64,000 bases of DNA from Areca catechu (GCA_021397845.1 CM038041.1:145802780-145866779), one strand, 5' to 3'; counted from the first letter of the stretch, positions 1 to 10,999 are shown. Notes: a model not told the origin generated them from the letters alone. Made by a program: numbers and translations.

Positions 1-204
1 GAAAATAATACCAAGTCTTAAACTTAGGATAAATGAATAATCTTTATCTTGAGAAATCAAGTTTTCATATAATAATACTAAGTCTTCGAACATTGAAATA
101 TACTAAGTCTTTGAACTTAGGATAATTCTGATTTGAAACAAGATAGACCACATGGGTCATCACTGTTTGTATAAGAAATGAAACAGGCTGATTAAACCTT
201 GGCA

Positions 205-560
205 ATTTTCAGGATAGATCGCATGGATCATCCTTATACCCTTTAGAAAAAGAATTAAAACAGGCTGATAATGCCCACCTCGGTAATTCATAAGGTAGAT
301 CATGGAGATCATCCTTATGCCTTTTAGAAAAAGAATTAAGATAGGCTAATCATGCCCATCTCGGCACTTCGTAAGGTAGATCACAGAGATCATCCTTATG
401 CCTTTTTGGTTAAGATCGGCTAGTTAGGCCCAACTCGGCACTTCATAAGGTAGATCACGGAGATCATCCTTATGCCTTCAAAGAAAAAAGATTAAGATAG
501 GCCGGTCAAGCCCACCTCGGTACTTCGTAAGGTAGATCATGGAGATCATTCTTATATCTT
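205..560. repeat. Degenerate tandem repeat, about 75-82 bp period
   Basis: The core 'aaggtagatca..gagatca' recurs at about 292, 373, 447 and 529, spaced 81, 74 and 82 bp. It is followed each time by 'tccttatgcc' or a variant and preceded by 'cccacctcgg' or a variant. An earlier, weaker unit begins near 205. No coding potential is evident. Confidence 0.8.
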
Positions 561-646
561 TTAAAATAAGATAGGCTTCAGTGAGCCTTCCCTTGGCTTC
601 GGTGGTCCCTAATAAGATTGGCTTTGGGCCTCTTGGGCATTTGATC

Positions 647-886
647 GACCTTTAAAAAGTCATCAGCTTTGAAAAAGATATCGATCTTCAAGAATACTTC
701 AGCCTTTAAGAAGTCATCAGCCTTCAAGAATACATCGACCTTTAAGAAGTCACCGGTCTTTAAGAATACATCATACTTTAAAAAGTCATCGGCCTTCAAG
801 AGTATATTAGCCTTTAAGAATATATCGTACTTTAAAAAATCATCGGCCTTCAAGAGTACATTGGACTTTAAAAAGTCATCGACCAT
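647..886. repeat. 18-bp minisatellite
   Basis: About thirteen degenerate copies of an 18-bp unit of the form 'cctttaagaagtcatcg' alternate with a 'cttcaagaatacatcga' variant, giving a 36-bp higher-order period. Because 18 is a multiple of three, both strands stay open across the array. The minus frame reads as repeats like FLKADD and the plus frame as repeats like FKKSSA. There is no independent sign of a gene. Confidence 0.85.
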
Positions 887-899
887 TAGATTTCCTTCA

Positions 900-1556
900 A
901 AACTAAAATCCTGACTGGAATTCCTCTAGTGAGAGACACTCCTATGCCCAAGTCAGTAGAGTTCGGATAATAAAATGGAGAACCCAATGAAAGAGGTCAG
1001 AGTGACATGATGGCTTACCTCGGAGATCTCTTCTTACCTTTTCTCAAGGTTGTCCAATCATCGGATTTTTTGATACCAGCAAATACTTACAAATTTGTTG
1101 GATAAGGCAGGTCGAAATTCTAGCTAAATGGTAAGTCTGATAGTCCTTGGATTAATTTACTTGTTCCAGGTGCAGAATCTCTGGAAGAAATAGAAGGGGA
1201 ATGCTTGGTTCCCTTCTTCCCATTGTGATCATTCATGCGTTGTTCTAGCAGTGAAACATTATGACTTTGAGATGATTGGATTCGTGAAGAACTTGGAGTG
1301 AGTTCTTGATGTTGATCCTCCCTCCTTTCAGTTTGATGGCTGGGTTATGAGATGGGTGGAGGGCACTGCCTTTGAATTGCAGTCTCCTGTAGAGTTTGAA
1401 CTAGAGCTGTCAAAGCATCCACTCTGTTCAAGATGGCTTTAAATTGCTGCTGTCCTAGCATTGGAGGTGGCATGCTATCATCCACTGGTGGGTTGTTTGG
1501 CTGAGAAACAGGTTGATCCTTGCTTATAGAAGCATTCTAGATTTTTCCTTTCATAA
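900..1556. other. Unassigned sequence between arrays
   Basis: No reading frame, RNA gene or terminal repeat is recognised. The sequence is moderately AT-rich and shares loose similarity around 900-1010 with 1860-1990. It is probably part of the same decayed element as its flanks. Confidence 0.4.
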
Positions 1557-1775
1557 TTTTTGCTTTACAGAAATTCTCTTTCAACTAGAGAACACAGATC
1601 TTCCTCCTCACCATGTTTGCTTTGCAGAAATTCTCTTTTAACTAGAAAAAACAGATCTTCCTTTTCACCATTTTTGCTTTGCAGAAATTCTCTTTCAACT
1701 AGAGGAAATAGATCTTCCTCTTCACCATTTTTGCATGATCAAAGCTCTCCTTTAACCAGAGAAAAAAGATCTTTC
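1557..1775. repeat. 57-bp tandem repeat, about 3.5 copies
   Basis: Units starting with 'tttgctttgcag' lie at about 1559, 1616 and 1673, and a diverged unit starts near 1730. The spacing is 57 bp each time. Each unit contains 'aaattctctttcaactag' and 'cagatcttcctcttcacc'. Fifty-seven is nineteen codons, which keeps the plus frame 1560-1880 open; this looks incidental. Confidence 0.85.
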
Positions 1776-2002
1776 CCTTCCTGGTACACCAATCTGTTGA
1801 CGCTGAATCCCCACCGACCAGATGGAGTGGTTCGTCCGCCGGTTCACCATCGATGGAAGCCTGTAAAATTACTCTCCTAACCAAAATTTTTTGGTGGGGA
1901 ACACTTTGATGCCAAAGTTTGTAAGAATTCAGGCAGTAGAATGGAGAGCTCGAGAGCAGAGAATGGTGAGAAGAAGGAAGAAGATGGCTCAAGTTTGCTC
2001 AT

Positions 2003-2133
2003 AGTTAGCTTAGCTTAGCCTCGCTTAGCATAGCCTCGCTTAGCTTAGCCTCGCTTAGCATAGCCTCGCTTAGCTTAGCATAGCCTCGCTTAGCTTAGCC
2101 TAGCCTCGCTTAGCTTAGCCTCGCTTAGCTTAC
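2003..2133. repeat. GCTTAGC-type minisatellite
   Basis: An array is built from 'ttagcctcgc' and 'ttagcttagc' words, about 130 bp long, in irregular order (cctcgcttag / catagcctcgcttag). It sits just before a unique segment. No function is evident. Confidence 0.85.
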
Positions 2134-2494
2134 GTGAGTATCCCCTCTTACCAGTATTTATAGGCATAAGTGTAACTACTTATGGTTATGGGAGTTAGTT
2201 AGGAAAACCTCCTCATAATAGTAAGTAGTGGCGATCAGAAAATCAGTTATTTGACCATGTGGGTGGTTACAACAACCAGAACAATCTTTAACTATTTCAG
2301 GTTGAAGGATTACTCTGAAGCTGCAAATACATTTAGGGAAAGTCCAAAGTGAAGCTATCAACCTCTTCAGATGGCCTTCCTTGGAAGGACCTGAGAGAAT
2401 GTTAGCTGTATGCTTTGGACATCCCTCTTAGGAATGAATAATGAAAACAAGTAACTACTTACTGTAGTGTCAAAGAGATGAAAATATTCTAAAG
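2134..2494. other. Unassigned sequence
   Basis: No gene, RNA or repeat boundary is recognised. Short minus-strand frames are present but have no recognisable family and no codon signal. Confidence 0.4.
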
Positions 2495-2850
2495 GCATAG
2501 TCTTCGGATCAAGCTGAAGACACGAAGCCAAAGGAAAGAATAATAGGCATACTCTTCGTATCAGGTTGAAGATATGAAGCCGAAAGAATATAATCAATAG
2601 ATTTACTTCTTCGAACCAGGTTCTTCGGACCATGCTGAAGATACGATGCCGAAAGAATAATCAATAGGCTTATTTTTTCGGACTAAGTTCTTCGGACCAA
2701 GTTGACGATACGAAGCCAAAAAAATATAGTCAATAAGCTTGCTTCTTCGGACCAGGCTGAAGATACGAAGCCGAAGGATAGAGTAACATATCCGACGTAT
2801 TCTTCGGACCAGGCCCAGGCGTACTCTTCGGACCATGCTTAAAGAGATTT
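2495..2850. repeat. Degenerate repeat with 'cttcggaccaggctgaagatacgaagcc' theme
   Basis: Copies of 'cttcggaccaggctgaag' followed by 'atacgaagccgaa' recur at irregular 50-70 bp spacing (near 2504, 2555, 2625, 2690, 2743 and 2801). They are linked by 'agaataatcaataggctta'-like spacers. The copies are diverged, so the array is old or was never homogeneous. Confidence 0.75.
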
Positions 2851-3125
2851 CTTTTAGTGCATTGGTTCAACCTATAGACCAAAAAATTTAAAATTGGCTC
2901 GACTAATGAACCAATAATTATTTTATATTGAGTCAGATTATGATAATATTGTTAATATCCAAAAGTTGCTAAGCCATCCTGCCTTTGACTTGCGCAATCC
3001 AAACAAGCTAGTGATTTTCTTTACCTATTAGTTTTGAGTCATGGCAGGTCAATTTGGACCGGGTCATTTTGTCATGTAATCATTGTTTTCGATTCTTTGA
3101 CTTCAAGATTATATTTTTGCTTCAG

Positions 3126-4707
3126 GTATACTCACTAATTGGAGGCTTTTGTGAATCACCAATGAACTTTTATGCCAAAGATGGGTCAGGCTATAAATTT
3201 TTGAGAGAAGTAGTATTGCAATTAGATAAATTGAACCCTCAGGTAAACATCAGTTCAAAAAAACTTGGGACTCGAAACTCCATTTGGTGCATCGATAATG
3301 CTTCCGCTACATTTTGTGCTTAGATTATCCTTTCCCCTATTATATAATTTGTTTTCATCTATTTGATTTCAGGTGGCCTCCCATATCTTGTCGCCCTCTC
3401 GAGATGGAGGTGACATGATGAGACTAGACAAGTACTTACTAAGATAATATTTTTTTTTTTAAAAAAAAGAAAAGGGTTGGATAAATTCCGTCGTAGCTAT
3501 CCCTGCTGGGACCCCCTTCCTGCCAGATCATGTTTGATTCGGATCGCATGTCTTCGCATGCCCCATCCATCATAGGTGAGTACGTCAGCTGGATCCTGCT
3601 AAGTCGACGAAGTGAAGTAGTGCGCTCTTTTTCCATCCCGATCATATGCTCCAGGATACACTCTGAATTTAATCAAATCATCTGCAGGAATTATGCCTCG
3701 AACTCGTGATCGATAGATGAGGAATTTAAGTCCATACCAACCAGACTACCGCCATAGCGATAATCCTACCTTTCAGTTTACGGTATAAATACTTGCTTAT
3801 GCCTCAAATGTTTTGCAAAGTGGCCTCTACATATGCTGGTAAAAATTATTTTTCTTACATAAGAAGCTGTATGCCATTTACCTGTTATTGAGATGTTATA
3901 CGACTACAATACAACCGGTGCACTCTTGGCCAAATTTTGCACAATATAATAAGATTAGTATTTTGAACTTATTCTAGAAAAGGCAAATTAAGAGCCGGTA
4001 TTGTCCAAATGATTATTGGTTGTGGATAGAGGAAAAGGGAAAAAGGTAAAATTAGCCATTATTGTAGGAAGTTTATTCTTCTTGCATCTCTATAAATTTC
4101 CCGCTACGAATTCCTCATAAGCTGTACAATCTTGTGAAAGCACAGCCTCATCCAATGTGCATGAACTATTAGAGCAAGTTGGTCGTTACATAGTCTTGTA
4201 TCTATTAGATCCGTAAAATAATAAAAAATGATGCCAAACATGGATCAGGTCATGTTGTGATGGGACATGAACTGGATCTGCTGGCTAGCGAGATTTTTTG
4301 GCTAGCCATGCCTTGCGTCATCAAACCATATCAATTTAAGGATATCATATGTACTTCTGCTATTCTATGCACATCTCAAGCCAGCATTAACTTATATTCT
4401 TGGTGGCCAAAGGAGGCAACTTTATGTATTGTGACTGTAGTTGCCAAGCCAACTTGATAGATCTGATGTTGCCTACATTGAACTGCACTATTGCTTGAAT
4501 AATTTGCTTTTTATTTCAACTATTGGTTGTTTGGTGGACCATCGTGGACCTTACATGAGTTCTACTAAGTCAATGCAAGTATACCATAATTCTAAGCGCG
4601 CTGGTGTGTTCTTGGTTATGTTGCAAGCATTGTTGGAGATGATAATGTTAGTAAATGGACTTTTTGAGAATGACTATAAGATTGTATCGGAGAGTTTGGC
4701 TACCTAA
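3126..4707 (+). pseudogene. 3' end of a plant M1 aminopeptidase gene, disrupted
   Basis: This is a relic of the C-terminal part of a zinc M1-family aminopeptidase (PepN / puromycin-sensitive type), recognised from family memory. An exon at 3126-3242 follows 'ttcag' and encodes a segment starting VYSLIGGFCESP and ending QLDKLNPQV. A GT-AG intron follows at 3243-3372. The next exon starts at 3373 (gtggcctcc, VAS...), then loses one base and meets an in-frame TGA near 3409, where family members read on through an arginine-rich stretch ending DETRQ. Homology stops near 3432 and resumes only at about 4621-4707, with LEMIMLVNGLFEN...SESLAT and a stop, which matches the family C terminus. The HEXXH catalytic site lies upstream and is absent. 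Kept introns mean this is a DNA-level duplicate or the broken end of a real gene, not a processed copy. Confidence 0.8.
3433..4620. other. Foreign sequence splitting the aminopeptidase last exon
   Basis: About 1.2 kb separates two pieces that are continuous in intact M1 genes. It starts near a T-rich/A-rich tract (3450-3472), contains one GC-richer block (3480-3650) and then AT-rich sequence. No terminal repeats or target duplication could be fixed, so it may be an insertion or an expanded, diverged intron. A plus-strand frame at 4441-4707 only runs into the final aminopeptidase codons. Confidence 0.45.
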
Positions 4708-5639
4708 ATGATGTAAAGTGACTTCTAGATGTATGGTTATCTTGCCCAAGAAACAAATTTATGTGATAATGGCATTCATATGTTCCTCTACTTTATCTAT
4801 ATCAATTGACCTTCAAAGTTTAATATGCATATACAATATTCCCCAAATTATGCATAAAATAAAATATGTACTATAACTCTATTTTATGTCCTGCATCTCA
4901 AAACTTATGCTATTGGATTGGTATAAAGCTAGGGCAAATGCTACAGCATTTTTTTGGCGGTACTTGATATTTTTCGGTTGTTCGCCTTTATATTTCATGT
5001 TGTTTTCTATCTATTATTTTGATTAATGATAGCACATGACCCCTTTGCTTTGAATTGCATCTTTTCTTTTGATTTATATTGTTTTACACACTCAATTTTA
5101 ACATTTCTGCTTTGTGGTACTTGATGATAATCAATTTCACTAGCTCAATTTTAGCATTTTTATTGATTTCCCCTCCGTTGATTTCTTGGTAGAAGTTTTG
5201 TAATTATTTTATCTTCTTCTGCTTATCTTTTTCATATATGTTCTTGGTAAATGTTTTGTATCTATGTTGGTAGTTAGAATGTGTTGTAAGTTTTATAGTC
5301 TCTGTGATTTTAATAGTTGATAGGTGATGTGTGGTTATTTAGTGTTTTAGTATCAATTTTCAGTGGACTTTCTTCTATTAGATGGGTTTCAGCTCTATAT
5401 CATCTAGCTATTACTATAACGGTATGTTTATCTTTCAGGATTAGATGGTTTTGACTTTTCAAGATGTATTCCTTAATATGCTATTCTTGTGTCTATTCCT
5501 TTACTTTAGCTGGTCTTTTGCTTATATTTTCTTCTATATTCCAATGGCAACTATATTCAGGTTGTTAGTTTTCATTATGTATCTAGTTTTGACTTGTGGG
5601 ATCATTTTTATTTGGATTATTATTGTTCTCGGATGACAG
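4708..5639. other. AT-rich non-coding sequence downstream of the aminopeptidase relic
   Basis: This is T-rich sequence without recognisable genes. A 63-codon plus frame (5445-5636) encodes only hydrophobic residues from TTT/ATT/CTT codons and looks like compositional noise. The first part may be the former 3' UTR or flank of the aminopeptidase gene. Confidence 0.5.
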
Positions 5640-6495
5640 GTATATAAGGAAAAAAACATATTTTTTTATTTATTTTCTTCAAATTAAAATTAGCCACCAA
5701 TTTTTTGATCAATTCTGCAAAAAATAAAAAATATTTTAAAAAAAATTGCAATCAATTTTTAATAAAGTTTTTTTTAATAATTTTCTAAAGAATTTAATAA
5801 TCAATTTTATGACTAAAATTGAATTATAAAAATATTTTAAATAATATTAGCGATCAAGTTTTAGTAAGATTATTTTTTAATTAATTGCTAATAAATTTGG
5901 ATTGATTTTAGGATTGATTTGTAAAATATTTTTTAAAAGATTTTGATCAATTTTTAATCAAAATCTTATTAATATTTCTTAAATATATTTTGTGATTTTT
6001 TGACTAAAATTGAATTAAAAATATTAGCAACCTGTCATCTTTAGTATTTTTTTATTATTTTTTTAAAAAAATAGCAAATGGTTTGTAATCAATCTCCATA
6101 ATAAAAATTTCTAATAAATTTAATGAGAGATTTTGTGATCGATTATTAAAATAACTTTTTAAAAAAATTACAATCATGTGACCAATTTTTAATCAAAATG
6201 TTATTAAATATTTATTAAATATTTTTGACCAATTTTGAACCAATTTTATATTTTTTATATATTTTAGTGAAAAATATAATTTTTTTAAAAAAATATTATT
6301 AATATTTTATTTTAGATCATTTTAAATATGGTTGTAAAAACTTTTGACCAAAAAATCATCACTAAATATTTGCACCAGTTGTTTTTGCAACTAAAAAAAA
6401 TTTGCCAAAATAGTTGCAAAAAATTTAGTGTCAAATTCTAATTTTTTGCAATGATTTTTTTTTTGATTGCTAAAACAATTTTTTCTTATTATGTG
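5640..6495. mobile_element. Candidate non-autonomous DNA transposon, strongly AT-rich
   Basis: Many short diverged copies of 'gcaatcaattttta' and 'ttgaccaatttttaa' words occur on both strands, typical of subterminal repeats. The right side ends 'ttttttcttattatgtg', which loosely resembles the CACTA terminus found at 7915-7927. No matching left end or target duplication was established, so both the class and the borders are tentative. Confidence 0.35.
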
Positions 6496-6690
6496 TACTT
6501 GCCTATTAATTAATTATTAAAAATTAATTAATAGATAATTAATAAAATTAATAATTTAATTAATTAAGTATAAAAAATAAATAAATACTAATAAATAAAT
6601 ACATAATTTATCAAACAACTAATTGATTAATTAAATAATATCTAATTAATTATTTAAATATGTAATTAATTAAATTTAATTAATATTATT
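6496..6690. repeat. (TAAT/TTAA)-rich low-complexity tract
   Basis: About 190 bp is composed almost only of A and T, dominated by 'taattaatta' words. No gene is present. It abuts the CACTA-like segment on its right. Confidence 0.8.
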
Positions 6691-7927
6691 TGGTGTGGTG
6701 ATTGTTGTCACTGCCATCGCTAATACTTATAAAACCCAAATTAGGTGGGTCCCATAGAGATTGAAGCATGGGAATAGATAGCGATGCAAGGACTATAGCC
6801 ATAGGGCTAGCCATAGGGACTAGAGGCGGGAGTAGGAGGGAATTGGCAAGGGGAGTATGGGTGCCGGGAGGGTGGGGTGGAGTGTGGTGGGGGAGCACGG
6901 GGCTCTAAGAAGGGAGGAACCGACAATGGAGATCACCTAGTGGGGTGAGAGTGTGGAGACCAGCATGGGGAGTACAAGATGGACAAGGGGGAGCATGCAG
7001 TTCTAGGAGGGGGGAAGTGCAAGGCAGAGCATAGGGCATTGGAAAGGAAGGATCCAGTAGTGACGAGCCTGGGGGAGCACAAGGCACCAAGGAGGGGGGA
7101 ATTGAAAACGGCAAGCCCAGGTGGATGGGAGCATGGCACGAGGAACGACTGTGAAGGAGGAATGTTGGCAAGGGAGGGGTAACGGTGAGGAGGCAGGATG
7201 GGGGAAAGGAAATTATTTTTCATTCTAATCGGGAGGGGGATGGTATATGCATGAAACATATTAGTGATGGAAAAATTTTGCCATTGCCAATATATAGTCA
7301 TCGGTAATGAGCTTTAATATTAGTGATGGCTGCATGCCATTACTAATAATCTAATAGCCTTCAGTAATAATTTTTTTTTTTAAAAAAATAAAAGTTTAAA
7401 TTATTAGCGATGGCATCCATTCTCATCACTAATAGTGGTCAAAATTGGCATATAATATTAGTGATGACATGCAACCGTCATTAATACCTCTTAAGCCATT
7501 AAGAAAAAGCCTTTCTCCAAGAAAAATATTTAAAATTTTAATTTATTAGCGATGACAAAAACTGCCATCGCTAATAGTGGTCGAAACTAGGAATTATTAT
7601 TAACAATGACTACATGTTGTCGCTAATAACAACATCTACCATTGGTAAAAATATTTTTTTGAAAAAAATTAAAAATTTAATTTTATCGGTGATGACAATT
7701 GCCGTCGCTAATAGTTATTAGTCTGTTGGTAATAACATTAGTGATAGAAAATGTTGTCATTATATTTTGTCGATATAAATGTTTATTAAAAAAACACAAA
7801 TTTACTGTTGCTAATAACATTAGTGATAGAAAATGTTGTCATTATATTTTGTCGATATAAATGTTTATTAGAAATAATAAATTTACTATTGCTAACAACC
7901 ACCAATAAAATGAATTTTCTTGTAGTG
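6691..7927. mobile_element. Right part of a CACTA-type DNA transposon
   Basis: The segment ends at 7927 with 'ttttcttgtagtg', the reverse complement of CACTACAAGAAAA, a classic plant CACTA (En/Spm) terminal inverted repeat. The inner 650 bp carries many subterminal words of the type 'attagtgatgg' and 'gccatcgctaata' in both orientations, as expected for transposase binding regions. A purine/GC-rich block at 6780-7250 stands out from the AT-rich surroundings and might be captured host sequence. No transposase (TNPA/TNPD) coding was recognised and no left 'CACTACAAGAAAA' was found, so this is a truncated or non-autonomous copy. Confidence 0.7.
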
Positions 7928-9197
7928 CATGATCAGCCCATGGTCGATCCAATGAACCTATACTATAGTATTTCCTAGTTTATATAGATTATGGGTTAGG
8001 TCTGCTCTGATACCATTTATGGGTTAGGTCTGCTCTGATACCATTTATAACAATCCAAGATCTCATCCAAAAAGACTAGCTAAAAGATATTATTTAGGTT
8101 CCTTAATCTTATATAAGTATCCAAAATTTTTCTAGTAAATAATTGATATAAGATTAAATACACACCTGCGTGAATCCTCATATACTTTTTTGGTTTAAGT
8201 CTTAGTATCCTTGCTAGGCTAAGTGTCCAAATTTATATATCCATTAATAAATACCATGATCAACCTTTAGTTAAATTCAATAAACTAGTATTGTAGTATC
8301 TCCTAGTTTACATAGGCAATGGGCTAAGTTGACTCTGATAGTATTAAATCTATCATGCCCCTACCCAATGCCCAAGCCGGATGTGTGATAGATGGCCACA
8401 CATCTATATGGTTTCATCACATAAACATACAAGGCCTACTTTTTTACTCCTATATATTCATATCAATTTTGAGGCAATGATAATAAATGCAAATTCTCCA
8501 AAACATTTATTATATCAAAATAATATTCACCAAGACCAATAAAGATTGATAACAAAAAAGTCTAAATCAAATTTTATTCAAGCTAAAACTAAGCAAAAAA
8601 CTTCCAAAGTCCTAACCTCCTCACTACTCAGTCCCATGCCCCATAGGTTTTTATGGACTTGAAAAAAATAAAAAAGAGTGAGTGAGCCTTACCGGCTCAG
8701 TAAATTACCAATATCTCTGAGTGAATAAGTATAATTAATTTTTTAAATATAGTAATATAATAATAATATGTAACAACATAATTTTTTTTCATATATGCCA
8801 TGCATAACATTAAAATTCTAAAAACTCTTTCTCAGTCTTTGATGACTATGGCAATGATCAGCCATGTGATAATGCTCAAAATAGACTAGCTCTAAAAAAA
8901 AACATGCAATGCACCTGCATATGACAGTGATAAGTCTCAATTAGCTAGTCTCGATAGGTACTAACTCTGATTCACGTAGCCCTAATTAACCCCATGATAA
9001 AGCAAAGAGACTAGCTCTGAAATATATACGTGCAAGGCATTAACATGTAATCAGCTCTGAGTAGCTAGGCTAGGAAGAAACATGTTTTTGATGTATGGCC
9101 AATGATTAGTCTCATTGGCTAAACCTAAATTATAGTCTAACTAGAATGTTGTTCTCACTTTCACCATAACAAAATATCATACTTATTTTATAATATA
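7928..9197. other. Non-coding sequence with PBS-like words
   Basis: No gene is recognised. A 28-bp unit is directly duplicated at 7991-8018 and 8019-8046. Each copy holds 'gctctgatacca', the reverse complement of the iMet primer binding site TGGTATCAGAGC, so a decayed minus-strand LTR element may start here. A weaker 'gactctgata' occurs near 8331. The rest holds scattered 'agctctga' and 'ctagctctgaa' words. Confidence 0.45.
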
Positions 9198-9202
9198 CTA
9201 AT
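9198..9202. other. Left target site duplication CTAAT
   Basis: CTAAT directly precedes the LTR start TGATGTGGC. The same five bases follow the right LTR at 21390-21394, which fixes both ends of the element between them. Confidence 0.9.
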
Positions 9203-10977
9203 TGATGTGGCACATTTGCTGACGTGGAGCCCCTGCTGATGGTCATACTGGTAAGAGATCCGCCACCTGGATACGTTGGCCAAGGCGAGCCCCCTACCAA
9301 GGTCAGCTCCCGGCTGAGGTCGTGCTCATAGGGCGAGCCCTCTATCTGAGGCCATCTCTTGGATGGGGTCATGCTCATGCTGCCAAGGGGAACCCTCCTG
9401 CTGAGGTTAGCTCCCAGCCAAGGTCGTGCTCATAGGGCGAGCCCTCCATTTGAGGCCAGCTCCTGGCTGGGGTCATGCTTATGCTACCAAGGCGAACCCT
9501 CCTGCCGAGGTCAGCTCCCAGCCGGGATCGTGCTTATAGGGCGAGCCATCTGTTTGAGGCCAGCTCCCTATCGGGGTCATGCTCATGCTGCCAATGCGAG
9601 CCCTCCTGCCAAGGTCAGCTCCCAGCCAGGGTCATGCTCATAGGGGAAGCCCTCCATCTGAGGCTAACTCCCGGTCGGGGTCATGTTCATGCTGCCAAGG
9701 TGAGCCCTCTTTCCAAGGTCACTCCCAACCGGGGTCATAATCATAGGACGAGCTCTCCATCTGAGGCCAGCTCCCGGCCAAGGTCATGCTCATGCTGCCA
9801 AGACGAGCTCTCCTGCCAAGGTTAGCTCCTAGCCAGGGTCGTGCTCATAAGGAGAGCCCTCCGTTTGAGACCAGCTCCACGCCGGGGTCATGCTCATGCT
9901 ACCAAGGCAAGCCCTCCTACCAAGGTCAGCTCTCAGCTAGGACCGTGCTCATAGGGCGAGCCCTCCATCTGAGGCCAGCTCCTAGCCAAGGTCAAGCTCA
10001 TGCTTCCTGAGACGGGGCTCCTAAAGCGAGGCTCCTTCCTACCTTATAGAGGTCGAAGTTCCCGCCAGCGATGAAAGGAGGGATCAACAAAAATTCAAAC
10101 CTTGGCAAGGAGGTTTCTGGCCACCTGCAACCTCTGGGAGGTGGTGCATTCCTTGCCATAAATTCAAGCTCTGCAACATGCCACCCGCATACTCTGTGCA
10201 AGGTGTGCTCCTCCAGGCCCCAGGTCCTATAGCATGCCACCACATCGATGACCATGTAGCCGGGTGCTTCAACCCTCATGATACGAAACCTGAGCCTCCT
10301 CCAAGAGGAGTACTCCATTAAGGCCAGAGGCCCTACGACACTCTGACGGTCCCCCCCGGGAATAGAAACATTCCATCGTGGCTCGGGGCTCAGTGACACG
10401 ATGCCCACCCCTCCGATGGGGAATTTCACCATCAGAGGGACAAGGTCTGTACCATGCTAGCGAACATCCCCAATAGAAGGGCCTCCTTTGAAGAACCGGT
10501 CTGATTGGGGGAAGATGACATGCAACGAAAAGACTGGCATCGAAAAAAGGACATCTCAGTGAAGCCCCAGAGCTGGTCTGGGCCACCATTCTTGTATAAA
10601 ATAGAAGAAAGAATCCCCGAGAAAAAAAAGACAATTGGTAAGATACAGAGAGCTAGCCGGTAAGGAACCAGCCAAGAGATCCACCCCACTCTCTGCCTTC
10701 CACTTTCTATTCATTCCTTTCACTTACTAGATCTCATTTTTGAATCCTTTATGCGAAGAGATCCCAAACTCTTCATCGAGGGGGATCTGATCCCTTGGAT
10801 TATTTCACTGACTTGATTGTTAGAGTGTCCCCACCAGAATCCCCTGCCTGGGTCTCCTCTATTTTGCAGGGTAGCCAATCAAGGAGTTGAGCAAAGCAGA
10901 GGACCTAGTACCCAGCAGGGACCCGACGCATCCGCAACATGTCAAAGCTACAGGCCACGATGATCCAAGTGGCAATA
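9203..10977 (+). repeat. 5' LTR of Tat element 1
   Basis: It starts TGATGTGGCACATTTGCTGA and ends GGCAATA, where the 3' copy ends GGCAACA. So the usual terminal CA has mutated to TA. The length is 1775 bp against 1818 bp for the 3' LTR. The first half contains the roughly 105-bp tandem array (9290-10015). The second half is unique, with a CT-rich/GGG-rich promoter-like part near 10640-10800. Confidence 0.9.
9290..10015 (+). repeat. Tandem repeat inside the LTR, about 105-bp period
   Basis: About seven degenerate units alternate 'gtcatgctcatgctgccaag' with 'gcgagccctcctgccaagg' and 'gtgctcatagggcgagccct'. The same array recurs in the 3' LTR (about 19640-20410) and, inverted, in the second Tat element (37330-37579 and 40571-41110). 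It therefore belongs to the LTR of the family, with copy number drifting between copies. Confidence 0.88.
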
Positions 10978-10997
10978 GATTAGCGCACCAGGAAGGG
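10978..10997 (+). promoter_or_regulatory. Candidate degenerate primer binding site
   Basis: Directly after the LTR lies 'gattagcgcaccaggaaggg'. Tat and Athila elements commonly have a 'GATTGGCGC...' type PBS here, so this looks like a mutated version. The tRNA cannot be named with confidence. Confidence 0.5.
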
Positions 10998-10999
10998 GG

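Larger units (their letters stand above)
1..2870. other. Repeat-dense stretch, probably decayed LTR-element sequence
   Basis: No gene is recognised here. The stretch holds four separate tandem arrays, annotated individually, joined by unique-looking sequence. The blocks around 900-1010 and 1860-1990 resemble each other loosely: both carry a run like 'gccaaagt..gta' followed by 'gtagaatggag' or 'aaaatggag'. This suggests two related element ends on the minus strand. Short open frames over the arrays follow from repeat periods divisible by three, not from selection. Assignment to an LTR retrotransposon is inference from the style of the sequence, since no LTR pair or target duplication could be fixed. 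Confidence 0.4.

Noticed and set aside
200..560. Possible CRISPR array because of regularly spaced repeats
   Set aside because: Spacing is irregular (74-82 bp), repeats and spacers are both partly conserved, and the context is eukaryotic; it is an ordinary tandem repeat.
5445..5636. 63-codon hydrophobic ORF resembling a membrane protein
   Set aside because: It is made almost only of T-rich codons in a T-rich tract, with no family match recognised; composition explains it.
5640..6495. Scaffold/matrix attachment region because of extreme AT content
   Set aside because: AT content alone is not specific; dispersed subterminal-like words fit a transposon better, though this is also unproven.
9475..10010. 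Repetitive plus-strand ORFs with MLMLPRRALL-type repeats
   Set aside because: This is simple translation of the 105-bp array; frames change between LTR copies.
10269..10689. Overlapping minus-strand ORFs of 85-144 codons in the Tat LTR
   Set aside because: They lie in a GC-rich LTR part, are not conserved in the 3' LTR (frames broken around 20580-21100), and match no family.
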